A stretch of DNA of 64,000 nt from the NCBI GenBank assembly GCA_914767715.1, contig OU612067.1, forward strand, positions 28,000,162 through 28,064,161, written 5' to 3'. A program made the position numbers and the translations under genes. Within the stretch, counting starts at the first letter, position 1, and each line of letters opens with the position of its first letter. The notes beneath the pieces are model-generated. The model was not told where the DNA came from, did no database searches, and was given only the letters and a program-made list of their open reading frames with translations. Shown here one piece after another: positions 1-11,438 of this stretch. This DNA is from Membranipora membranacea. Lineage: Eukaryota > Bryozoa > Gymnolaemata > Cheilostomatida > Membraniporidae.

Positions 1-29
1 CATACTTCTAGTCTTGCCTTGGTCTAAAG

Positions 30-274
30 TGTGAGGAGGGTAGTGGTAGAATATCATACAATCCAGGTGCCAGGTGATTTGACACCTAGTGTTCTCAATT
101 ACTGCTGGACAAAACAAGCTACTGCTGTTAGAACACACCCCTCCCTATAGATCAAGCGCTGAAAACGGGATAGCTGGTAATAGCATGTCATTATCAACCA
201 CTTTCCCGACCAACTGGTTGATAATGAAATGCTACTACCAGCTATCCGGGCGGCTCTTACACTACCCTCCTTAC
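30..274. mobile_element. Palindromic MITE-like element
   Basis: Two nested inverted repeats are visible. The outer arms are gtgaggagggtagtg near 30-44 and its approximate complement cactaccctccttac near 259-273. The inner arms start gatagctggtaatagc (about 169) and end gctactaccagctatc (about 247), flanking a short centre with atcaacca/tggttgat. No coding potential is supported. This is typical of a small non-autonomous DNA transposon; I did not find a clear target-site duplication. Confidence 0.5.
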
Positions 275-536
275 TGAAAGAGGCCCCATAGCTGTGATAA
301 CAATGCACTTGGCTGTCCGGCTGTCAGTTGTGGTGCCAAAGATACCAAGTCCCACCCACATACCTACATATCTTTCTAATTTATTTGCCCTGAGCTCGTC
401 AACACTGATCCATGCAAGGAATGAAGAGGGGGTTCATTGATCCATGATTTCTTTCTGTATGCACCTTATGACATTTTGAAGGCACCCTTGCACCCGCTAT
501 TGTTTCCCATTATGACACAGCTGTTCTGTTATCTAG
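275..536. other. Upstream of the first recognised cathepsin exon; nothing firm
   Basis: A signal-peptide exon for the cathepsin gene should lie here or left of the window. I see no exon with a convincing start, hydrophobic leader and donor in the right phase. Confidence 0.4.
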
Positions 537-3500
537 ATTATGGCAATTTGAGCACGGTAAAGTGTACAAGACATCAAGGGAGGAGATTGAGCGATTCACA
601 ACCTTCCAGAACAATCTGAAGCTTATCAAACAGCTCAACGAACAACACCAGTAAAATTTTTTTGAATAAACATATAATATTATGGTACCATTATTTCTAT
701 TATGGTCTCTTTTTTGCAAGAACTTAATCGAATTAATCACTTGACGCCCCTCTGACCAAGCAATATTTTAACAATATACCCAAGTATTTTTTGAAAGGTT
801 TTAGTTGGTTTTAGTTCGCTCCTTTTCCATGGAGCGATAATTAAGTGTCTGCGATGGAGAAACTCCCAGAATTGGTGTACCAATCTCAAGATATCAGGAA
901 AGCTATCAACACCATGCCGTAAATGCAACTATATAAAACACTAACATGTTGCCTTGTTGAAATGCTTTGTATTATTTTAGGGAGACAGTATTTGATATAA
1001 ATCAGTTTGCTGATATGAGTTCTCAGGAGTTCTCAGATACTGTTCTCATGAAAAGGAGATCTGTTCCTCAACACTCCAAGGACAAGTATGTACACATAAC
1101 CCAATCACATGTCAATATTCTGGAGTAACTGGCAAATAGGCGAATGTCAAATCATCCTTTAAACTTTGTCGTTGATTTAAATGAACTTCAATACATAGGG
1201 TGGGATTCCTCTTGTTTGGCGTTATCTTATCATCGGATCACATAATATTTGTCATGTCTGTGTCTGTTTCTTGTACAAACCAATTTCATTAGTCTGTACC
1301 ACCCTACAATTATAAGTTTTATAAGTTTTTATTCAAATCCTTTTTCTATGTTAATGTATGTGAGTTGAACATGTTATTTTTAGTTTACTTAAATTATAAC
1401 TTTTTGAAAACCTCAACAAATGAATAAATAATCTGATGACTACCACTGCTGAGAATGTCTCTACCTTAAATTCACCAAATTCATGTTTTCTATATCTTCT
1501 TTCTGAATAATGGTTGGGTTTATCGAAAATAACTGTTTACTGAACATAGTTTAATGTTTTTTTCCAAGGTACCTGAAGACAGCGCTGTCAGAGGATCCAC
1601 TCCCCGAGACTTTTGATTGGAGAGATCATAACATGGTATCATCCGTGAAGGATCAGGGCTCTGCTGGCACATGTTGGGCTTTCAGGTAAGTATTGATCAC
1701 AGGGGATTATAGAAACCTTCCCATAATGCAATTATGGGGTTTCCCATGATGCAATATTGTATGATTTCCGATAATGCAGTCTTCTGTCATTTCCCATAAT
1801 GCAATGTTCTAACATTACCCATAATGCAATCTTCTGTTTTTTCTCATGCTGCAACATTCTATAATTTATACTCAAGATACAAGAAATTGTCCTTTGTTGT
1901 AATTCCTCACATCTGAAAACGGCTCATTGAGCGAACGGTAAATACTTTTTATTGTTGTCTAATTTTTTCTGCTATAATATGACAATATTGGGCCCATGTA
2001 CTGCCTAATTATTAGATTCTGTTGTATCAGACAAAAATATTGTTATAGGATAATTCACCCTTCAAACACATTTGAAAATAGTAACCCCAGTTCTTTTCAT
2101 TCGTTCACAGCACGGTAGCCAATTTAGAAGGCCAGTTTGCTATGAAGGGCCACAAGTTGATGAACTTATCAGTTGAGCAGGTTGTGGATTGCGATGATTC
2201 TAAGGATGTTCCTAAAGAGTTTGGAGACTGTGGGGTGTACGGCGGGTGGCCATATCTGGCATTTGGATACCTTCAAAGACAGGTATAGATTTACGCCCTC
2301 ACTTATAGTTTTCTGAACATGACTTGACTGATGTTGAAACAAGAAGGGTTTTTGAGCCTATTTAGAACTATCTGATATTCAGCAAACCGCTATTTGCCCC
2401 TCTGGCAATCATTTCTCAACATTGGGCTTTTAAGTCCCCTCCCTATATTATAGTGCCATCTGGCACATAATGAAATTTTGAATGAGGGACACTTCTGTAA
2501 ATTACTTTGCCTATTCGAAATTGAGTTCTCCAACATCATTTTTGGCACCGAAAAACCGGCAACGATCTGAACTCAAAATTATTGAATATGCCAGATAACA
2601 CTATATCTTAGAAAACTCACCCAAAAAGGGCTCATAATTTCAGTCATGAAAGTCAAATGAGGTCCAATCGAATATCAGATACATAGAAATCATTATGTGG
2701 TGCTGGCCAACATTGATTAATTGTATGACTAAGATGTGTTAACAAGTTTAGAACTGTGGTTTCGAGATTGAATGATCCTTGAAATCAGAGAATTATCTAA
2801 CGGTTTGTCAAGGTTGACCCAGACAAACCAAAACATACATGCAAAACTGGATACAGCTTATACACAATTTATAAGATCACATACCGATGCTTTGTGATAA
2901 ATTGTGATATCACATCTGATTTTAGGGTGGTATTGAATCTGAATCTGATTACCCTTATTGTGCGGGCATCACAAAGGATGCCTGCGAGGTCTGTCCTAAT
3001 GGACCGTGGAACTCAACTATATGCGGCCCACCAATGCCTTATTGCAACATGACTCAAAGCTGCCCTTACAGACTTAACAAATCTAAGTTTGTTGAAGGCC
3101 TGACAGTTAAAGACTGGAAGACCATAGATTCGGTATGATTACTGCTTGTTTGATACGCTGGTATCTGTATGAGAAATCTCAGATACCGGTGTATTCCCTG
3201 ATAGCGTTACCACAGAGATCAGCTCATATCAATCACTCTCCAAAATTCAAACTGAAATGCACCTGGTGCACTATTTTAATGAAAATTTATTTTCAAACTG
3301 AATCTACTGCTGTCAATGAATGAAGAAACAATGTACATTTATTGTACATGGGATCTTCAAGACAGCACAATGTAACATTACTAAATGAAACCTTAGAAAG
3401 CTGGTGCCTGGTGTGTTTGATGTTGTTCTCTGTGGTAAAAGGTTATCAGGTGTCATATTTGTACATACATATGTACAAGTGTGAGATGCGTGCATTATCT

Positions 3501-5698
3501 GTTGATATCAAATAGTAGATAGCTTGTCACATGATTGAATTTAATGCAGAGGTGAACCTTTGCACTGAAAGCGTTTGAGCGCATCAATACATCCAAATGA
3601 AAACTTAATCACTGATTAGAAAACCAAGTCAAGGGGTCATTGATAATGCTTTAAACTTTTCAATATGCCCAATGAGTCTTTAAACCATACAAAGGACAAG
3701 TTTACTATCAATTTGATATCGATTGATGATGCGTTAGTTTGATGTATTAAACTATGTTTACTGAGATTGTTTGACTGTTTCTATCACAAAACAGGGAGGC
3801 ATCGAGTCCTGGGACGACTATAGTTATTGTTGCGGGGGTGGGAAAGATCCCTGCTTTGCATGCCCTATGGGTATATGGAACACTACTTTGTGTGGCCCGC
3901 CAGAGCCTTATTGCAACATGACGCAAAGCTGTCCAGTTAAACTGGATAGATCAAAGTTTGTAAAAGGCTTGAATGTTACTGGTTGGACTGCCATAGATAC
4001 CGTAAGACGCATAAAGGCTTGCTACTGCCAAACAATAGTTCAAATTTAGTAGTGATATAAGAGTTGATTGCTAGCCAATGTGTTGGCCCTGATTTGCCGG
4101 TGGCAGGGGCAACCAACCCAACAGCCAATCAGATTAAAACCAAAACATTGTCCAGTTGATACCCAACACTGTAGAGATATAGAATACATTTTATGTATTG
4201 ACTATCCTGTGATTTGATCACCATTCGAGGAGAGAAAGTGATGGAGAGAGATCACCAGTATGTTTTCACCGGAAATCATAATAGGGTACAAAATCATTAT
4301 ATTTCTGAGCAAATTGCTCCCTAGTAAGCTAATATCATAGACTTGGTATCATCAGAATTAGAAGCAATTCAAATTTCCAATCCTCCTTGCTATCCCCCCC
4401 CCCCCTCCCTCGACAATACCAAAGAGTTAAACAGTCCTGGGAGTCTTGAAACACCTTGATAAAGCATGCCAGATTTAAGTGAAGAATGATAAAAATGCAA
4501 TATATTAATCAATGAAGTCATGAACCGACATTAATGTGCAGAAGTATATCGATATCGCGCTATTGTTGGTTGTTGAACATCTCCTATCACATTGTTATTG
4601 TAGAATGAGACCATCATTGCCCAACAGCTGATGAAGATCGGACCACTCTCAATAGCCTTAGATGCAAGGATGCTCCAGTTTTATCGCAAGGGAGTTTTCA
4701 ACCCTTTTATCTGCAGCAAGACTTCACTTGACCATGGTGATTATAAGATCAAGGAACTTATCCTGGATATTAAACATGGGGCTCCCTGCACACAATAATG
4801 CTGTCTTCAATTTCTTCTGAGTAAATAGAGCAATCTTCAATTTCAAATCTGTCATCTTCAGAATAAATCCTTCCAAACAACCGATTAACTGGACATAAAG
4901 CTGAACCTAATTAGGCAAAAGTTCAATAGTATATGAAGGAGATGTTCTCTTTGCTTTCTTTTCTCTTCAATATGGGGAAATCGTCTCTTCAGGTTTCATT
5001 TAAACTGACCAAATCTTTCTTTAACTTTAAAAATCCCGATCTTCAATCTTCAGTATAATAAGCAGGGAGTCATAATTATCCTATCTCTGTCTCGAGTTTT
5101 GTACAGGAAGCGTTTGTGTGTTACTGCGATTCAGATTGTGCAGTACACTAACTGTCTGTACCATAAACTGTACCAAAATTTATATGTTTATCACTATCAG
5201 TGTGGTTGTGCTGAGTTGAATTGCTAAACTTTGGCCTTGCGTTCAAAATCAAGTGAATAATGAGGAGGGGTTGTCCTCTCTTTGTACAGGGGAAGTAACT
5301 CTGCTGATGGCATTTCAAGTATTTAGTGGCATAACCACCGATTCAAAAGAAGTTTAGGCCTCATATTGTCGAGAAGCTGCCCAAATCTTATATGAAGGAC
5401 ATTATTTCAATTAAGGTGACAATAACCAAATTCTAAATTATTTTGCTTGACATACGACTACATTGAAGGCTTTGATGGAATTTTCATTTCTCTGCGCATT
5501 TACCATCAAACTTGAACAATTGCAGCTGTGCTGATGGTTGGCTTTGGAACAGAGAAAGGAACATTTAGCTCCACACCCTACTGGCTAATAAAGAATTCCT
5601 GGGGACCCAAGTGGGGATTAGACGGATACTTCAAAATCAAGCGTGGCGCCGGTACATGTGGTGTCAATACACAGGTGACCACTGCTATTCTAGCTTAA
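537..5698 (+). CDS. Papain-family cysteine protease (cathepsin-like), multi-exon, 5' end missing
   Basis: Secreted or lysosomal endopeptidase of family C1A, made as a pro-enzyme. Exons read 537-650, 981-1085, 1569-1685, 2111-2282, 2926-3132 and/or 3795-4001, 4604-4736 and 5526-5698, all with GT-AG borders and matching phases. The first two encode an I29-type inhibitor propeptide ([13 protein letters not shown], then [12 protein letters not shown]). Mature enzyme starts near [10 protein letters not shown]. Catalytic Cys is in [10 protein letters not shown], catalytic His is split over an intron in [10 protein letters not shown], catalytic Asn in [13 protein letters not shown]; the protein ends [12 protein letters not shown] then TAA. 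Odd points: the usual Cys two residues before GSCWAFS is Ala here, and a Cys-rich insert with YCNMTQSC is encoded by two alternative exons. The exon with start codon and signal peptide was not found. The family call is secure; the subtype is not. Confidence 0.93.
1718..1862 (+). repeat. Degenerate minisatellite in cathepsin intron
   Basis: About five imperfect copies of a roughly 30-bp unit built on ttcccataatgcaat follow one another in the intron after the active-site exon. The copies differ by several substitutions, so the array is old. Confidence 0.65.
2926..3132 (+). CDS. Cathepsin alternative exon A (69 codons)
   Basis: Flanked by tttag acceptor and gtatga donor; phase 0 at both ends. 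It begins [14 protein letters not shown] and encodes the cysteine-rich insert with [17 protein letters not shown] and ending DWKTIDS. It can join the downstream exon (starting NETIIAQQL) in frame. It is the same length and phase as the copy at 3795-4001, so either exon, or both, can be included without a frameshift. Confidence 0.9.
3795..4001 (+). CDS. Cathepsin alternative exon B (69 codons)
   Basis: Tandem paralogue of exon A, 662 bp downstream, with acagg acceptor and gtaaga donor and phase 0 at both ends. It begins [14 protein letters not shown], keeps [17 protein letters not shown] and ends GWTAIDT. Differences cluster before the shared [13 protein letters not shown] core: exon B has an adjacent Cys pair (YCCGGG) and a different charged pattern. 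No stop or splice lesion, so it looks functional. Mutually exclusive use is inferred from equal length and phase, not shown. Confidence 0.9.
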
Positions 5699-6735
5699 CC
5701 TTGAAAAAAAAAATTTTTTTACTGGCTCCGAAGAGCTTCCATACAACCATTTTCTTCGCAATCAAATTTTAATGATTTACAGGGTAGAACCTTACCACCG
5801 TGATGTGTTAAATTTTAGTGCTAATTATACACTGATTTTTTATTATTGACAAGACTGTTTTATCATTTCTATGGCATGCAAATTACAGTTATTGTCAAAA
5901 TTTTGATATTAATTTATTCCACAATCATATTCATTTTATATTAATCCACAACAATGTTGTAATAAAGGAAAGCAAAAATACAGTATGATGCATACAAACA
6001 ACCATGTGAATTAAAATTCAGCCTCAAAACATTATTTTAGCTGAAGTCTATTACCCATAACAAATGGCACCATGATGTTGATTTTTAACCTTAGATCCTT
6101 ATACTGCTAAGCTGGTGAACAAACTGCATTGCGCTTGTATATAGAAGTTGGGATAAAAAATGCATAGATCTACTACAACGGCGCATCACTTCGACCGCCT
6201 CGGTAATTCAAAATTTGTCAACAGGTCAAATATTACACATGTTGGTAGACAGGCAACAATAAAGATGGCTGAAAAATCAAAAATTGACGACTCCACAAAT
6301 GCATTAGCTTTGTGCAGGTATAAATTTCAAGTAAAGTATTTTTAATCTGGACATGGCTTATTCATATTTAGCCATCAGCCAAGATTGTGATACTCATTCA
6401 AGATTCCGTAAACATAGATGTTACAAGGGTTAGTAGTACAAATCATGACTAAATTGGAAATTTAATCCCCCCCCCCTCTCCCCCTCCACGTGTAGCTTAC
6501 AAGATCTGAAAACAGTTAGTATATCAAGTATATGTACATTTATGATCCAAAAAATCTAGTATCTCATTCCGACATGTTAGGGTGATATAAATGTCCTTCA
6601 CATCGTCAATACTCGGGTGGTTATGGTTGAGAGTGATCATCACTACCCCGCTCCCTCCATCATTATCAACTTCACATAGGCTATCGATCCCTAACACTCC
6701 TTCTGTTCACCTTCACATTGACTTTATGATCAACG
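5699..6735. other. Intergenic between cathepsin (+) and Mondo-like gene (-)
   Basis: The two genes converge here, so both 3' UTRs should lie in it. AT-rich sequence with a C-run near 6467-6477. A 61-codon open frame at 6160-6345 has no recognisable features and is probably chance. Confidence 0.5.
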
Positions 6736-9466
6736 TCATCCAAATTGCCAGGTTTTCTCAGGTTTAGGTCTCTGGTTGTATGGGGGTGGGGCAGCTGAAC
6801 CCTGAGCCTCCTCAGGAAAAAGCGCTGGATCTGTTAAGATACTGGTCTCGGAGCAAAGCTGCTGTAATGACTTCACCACAACTGTGTAAACATAAAACAA
6901 AGAATGTTCATAGACAATTAAATTCATCGATAAAAGTCATACAAAGATTGAGAGACTCAACTGCCTACAAAAGGCAAGTTATTTATTTGACGTTCAGTAA
7001 ATCAACTTTCGCAATCTTTTCTTGGTTCATCGTTAACATAAAAATTTCATAAACAAAATAATGTCACTCCGAAGAAAAATAGTTGGGTGAGTTTTATTAG
7101 ACAACCCTATTTAGCAAGCATCTGTAAGCTAGAGTGGGATCACAATACTGTACGTTTGGTTGTGCAAACGCACAATAGACTTGTTGTATTTATTTTTATT
7201 TATTAAAAGCTCGTCAGATATAACTAACGGAGCCGGGAATCAATCCTGGATCATATGGTCCCAAGTCCTATCCGTCAACCAGCAGACTGCTCCTACCTCT
7301 TCTGGCCAATAGATCAAAGCATGAACACGTGGACTACCCAAATAAGCATCAAAGTGTGAAAGTTGGTAAAAACAGAACTTGCCTGGTCTAAGGTTACTCA
7401 GATCACAGTGTTGATCAAGCCAGGCTTGTGATGTCCTGCCCAGTTCATCTGTATTAGCAGTGGACACGGTTTTACAGTAGGACTCGAATAACGGCGAGAC
7501 AAGCTTACTAAACGCGTAAAATCTCCAATCCCTGGCAGTCTGATCTTGTATGTACACCTGTAACATCTGATCCAGATGCTCTTTCTGCTGAGAGACAGCT
7601 GGCAAACCTGTGGCTGGCAGTTTGGACTGGCATTGGCTGTGAAAAGAAAGGCATAAAAATATACAAAGTGATGAATGACCAAAGACAATAATCAGAATGC
7701 AAATATTGTAATTAGTACGGATCAATTAAAACGTGAAATGTCTGGTGAATAAAATTATTTGCAAAACATGATCGCAATTTGGAGTCATCCACTCTTTAAA
7801 CATTTGGTTCAGAGAGTGGATAACTACTCAATATATGTGACATTCGCACCCTCCAAAGCTAAATCTTTATTTACAACAAACAAATCCACAGCACCTGGTA
7901 GTGAATGCAGGCCCGTAGCAGCTCTGCCTCCCCTAGAATGTTGAATAGAGTGGCCTAAAACTGTTATAGTTGAATATGTTTTGTCAGAATCAGGTCATTT
8001 GGGTCTTCTATTTGCTGGACATATCATTAAAATGCTTTGGAGGTTGGGGATTAACCACAAGCTCCGCAGGAGGAGCTTACAATACCCAACCTGGTGTTAC
8101 TTCTCCCCCTCAATGATTTCCGCCTCCCCTACCAATATTTCCACAACTACGGGCCTGGGATAGCAAGCATGCTAACCGATTATCAATTTGACAACTTACG
8201 TGATAGCATCATTCAGTGCCTCTATCTCTTGAGAGAGAACGTCCATTTCTTTTTCCATCTCCCCTTTTTCATCTTAAAGTTTAGTGATAAACTCGATAGT
8301 CTTCACCAAAACATTGGCCTTACTTGTCATTCAAATATAGAGAGTAAGTTCTTCAGGCAAAGAGATCCTATCCAATCCCTGATGTTGCTGAGGTCCTAAT
8401 ACATGAACGTGCGAATGGTAGTAATGATAAGTAATTAGGTAAGTAACGGTTAAGTATAGTAAATACTAAATGGTAGTGATAATGCAGGGATAGTATTAGG
8501 GAGCCGGTGATGGCTTGCCTATCATGTTTCACCTCTGTTATTAATATATTCAGCAGCTTAGGGCTGTAGGGCTATAGACATCTTTACCATGCACAAATAA
8601 GTATTTATATGTTTATTGGCGTGAAAATACTACAACCATATACATAGCTAGTATTGACCCGAATATTGCGGCTAAGGCACTTATTATCACATATTGTAAT
8701 ATGACATATATTTATATATATATATAGTATATTCATTAGATTGGTGTGAAAGCTTATATAACAGAAGCTTCTACTAAAATACATTATCACTCCCGGCGGA
8801 TAAAGTTTAGCAGTACAGCGGTACTTACTTTAGATACAGCGGTACTTACTTTAGATACAGCGGTACTTACTTTAGATACAGCAGTGCTTACTTTAGATAC
8901 AGCGGTTCTTACTTCAGATACAACGGTACTTACTTTAGATACAGCGGTACTTACTTTAGATACAGCGGTACTTACTTTAGATACAGCGGTACTTACTTTA
9001 GATACAGCGGTACTTACTTTAAATACAGCGGTACTTACTTTAGATACAGCGGTACTTACTTTAGATACAGCGGTACTTACTTTAGATACAGCGTACTTAC
9101 TCTAGATACAGCGGTACTTACTCTAGATACAGCGGTACTTACTCTAGATACAGCGGTACTTACTTTAGATACAGCGGTACTTACTTTAGATACAGCGGTA
9201 CTTACTCTAGATACAGCGGTACTTACTCTAGATAGAGCGGTACTTACTTTAGATACAGCGGTACTTACTTTAGATACAGCGGTACTTACTCTAGATACAG
9301 CGGTACTTACTCTAGATACAGCGGTACTTACTGTAAATACAGCTGTACTTACTTTAGACGTAGTATTTGTAGGTAAAGTAGGGATAAGCTCAGCTAACAA
9401 CTCAAATCCAGATTTGATCTGCTGTCTCCTCTTCTGTTCTGCACTCTGCCCGTCACCGCGACGATC
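6736..9466 (-). CDS. Mondo: Mondo/ChREBP-like bHLH-zipper transcription factor, C-terminal part
   Basis: Nuclear factor family that partners Mlx to control glucose- and lipid-responsive genes. Exons in transcript order: 9466-9353 (bHLH: QSAEQKRRQQIKSGFELL), about 8322-8200 (helix 2 and zipper: ANVLVKTIEFITKL, then DEKGEMEKEMDVLSQEIEAL), 7636-7383 (LPATGLP; dimerisation/cytoplasmic domain with SPLFESYCKTVSTAN and AWLDQHCDLSNLRP) and 6881-6736 (KSLQQLCSETSILTDP, stop TGA). These match the conserved C terminus of vertebrate MLXIPL/MLXIP block by block. Oddities: TAA at 8276-8274 interrupts the zipper frame where relatives have Gln; the acceptor of the 8322 exon does not fit the phase of the upstream donor; a GC donor at 7382; the E-box-contacting His of the basic region is Gly (RRGDGQSAEQKRR). 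The N-terminal Mondo conserved region was not found, so the gene is partial or decayed. Confidence 0.85.
8811..9355 (-). repeat. 21-bp minisatellite made of repeated 5' splice sites
   Basis: About 25 copies of a 21-bp unit (gtaagtaccgctgtatctaaa on the minus strand). It starts exactly at the end of the bHLH exon: the exon ends TCT AAA and the intron begins GTAAGTACAG, the same junction carried by every unit. On the coding strand the units read in the exon frame without stops as heptads VSTAVSK/VSTAVSR for 12 copies, until a one-base deletion near 9088. Each unit therefore holds a consensus donor in the same phase 0. Confidence 0.95.
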
Positions 9467-11438
9467 CTGCAAGTAAAAAGTGATCACATATGGTATGATA
9501 TGCATACAAATAAGGTTAGGTAAGAAAGGTTGTAAAATCTTATCTTGAGTACACCAAGTTTCGTCCATTTGCCTGCATTCGCCACAGTGACCACATGACC
9601 AGTGTAAGGGGAGCAACTGGAATACAGGCAAATTGGATCAGAGTTGTTCTAGTCTTGACACATCTTTCTCACGGGTGTTAGGGCGGGTTTAGAGGACAGA
9701 AAAAGTAATTGAAGCTGTTCTCAGTAAACACACTGCCTGAGGGATACCGTAGTCATGTTAACTTTACCTGTGCTTACTTCTAACCTTTAGTGACCACCAA
9801 GCCTTGTGCAAAACTAACTTAACAAATTTTGAAACCATAAAATTGTCTTTTCTTAACCATATGGCACTCTGAGAGAACCAGGAATCAGCTTGAACAAAGT
9901 ACATAATTAAGTCAATAATTTAGTCAAATGCAGTGTTTCATGGCCAGCAAGAGGTTAGGGGAATGCGGGGAGCACATTGATTGCGTGATGTACTATTGCA
10001 CGTATATCTCTGATCAATAGAGAGTGAACCAAATAATTTACTGTAAGTACCATCGCAAGGAATTTGGTGTAACGGCCCGTGTTTAAATTAGTTAGTAAAA
10101 GTTGGTACATGTTAGGTACTCCTACTAATTTGACTCTACCGATCAGAGATACACATGATAATAGTGTAGTCTGAATGCCAGTGTGTGACGGTCAATATTG
10201 GTGATGTTGTGGTGGTTTGTTGTCAAGCTGCCATACAATATGAAACCCTTTGGCAGCTAATCGCCACAATATCAGGTTCAACAACTGCTCGTCTGAGCTT
10301 GTTACAATTTTCAGGACATCAACGGAATTTAGAGTGAATCACGTAGTTAAGTTACACAATACCAACACTACACTAGTTCTTCTTGATTTGATTGTGTGCA
10401 TGTCTTTGCAACATGACTTGGTGGTGTAATATATGGAATACTATTAGATGTCTAGACCAGCATAAACTGGATGTATCCCTTATTTTTAATCAATCATTAG
10501 GTTAAAGTCCATAAAAACAATAGAAAAGTAAGCTGAAAATTAAGATCAATTGGCTACAGCTAAAAGTGTTTAATTACTCATCATTAGGCAAATGTGTCTC
10601 TTAGTGAACAACCAACTCCTGTTTGGGATCTTGATGGCCAAAGAGAGGATAAGGGGTGATTATTTTCCTGGCTAGGGCCTTGAAACTTTTAACTCTCTTT
10701 TGGGCTGCAAAACAATGGACAATTTGCTCAAATAAATCCGATACAAATCACAAATTTTGCAGAAGTGAATTACATTTGGAACACCAATGTTGACTAGCAG
10801 CACATCATGTGTTTGCCAAAAGGTCTAATCCAGTCTACATCTAAATCAAATGAGGATTCAGGTTGAGCCTCCGAACTTAATACCACAGATTTCAAGGTGC
10901 TTAGTCTACATAATAGTGTGTGTTGTTGACTTAGGCTGACCTTTGGTATAAAAACATCATGAGATTATCATCTAAAGGACTAGACTGCTTGTGCACACAT
11001 CAAATATGCGATGAAAAGTGGAACTAAATCGTACCTTACTAAAAACAGGAGCGCTCCCTATTCCTAACCAAAAAGGGGGTGATGTGATATAGTCTATAAG
11101 CTATTTAGCTGTAATGAAGCTTACAATTTGAGCTACCACTTTTAATTATTTACCAATTCACATAAGATCAAGTCCATCCATATCATATATTTCTCATCAA
11201 TTATGCATAACATCTTTGTGACTTTATTTTTATCTTGTCATTTTTGTTTGGGTATAAAAAATATAGTTTTTATATAATTTACCATCTAGATCTATTTATG
11301 GCATTTGCCAAAATTATTCCATAAAACTCTAGTTTATCCCAATTGCTGGTTGAGACCGACAATCCACAACAAACTCACTTCCCCCCGACAAAATACCTCC
11401 CACAATTTCTCCACCCCTGATTTTCGTCCATTTAATCA
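9467..11438. other. Upstream intron or intergenic of Mondo-like gene
   Basis: The remaining N-terminal exons should lie on the minus strand from here upward, but I could not identify one with domain support. The sequence is AT-rich, without clear tandem or inverted repeats. Confidence 0.4.

Noticed and set aside
6160-6345. Small gene between cathepsin and Mondo
   Set aside because: No homology, no splice or promoter context, located where two 3' ends converge.
7398-7702. Overlapping minus-strand frames in the Mondo dimerisation exon
   Set aside because: Alternative frames of the same exon; only the frame with AWLDQHC matches the family.
8746-9105. 119-codon plus-strand frame of TAVLTLD heptads
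   Set aside because: It is the antisense reading of the 21-bp minisatellite; the meaningful frame is on the minus strand, continuous with the bHLH exon.
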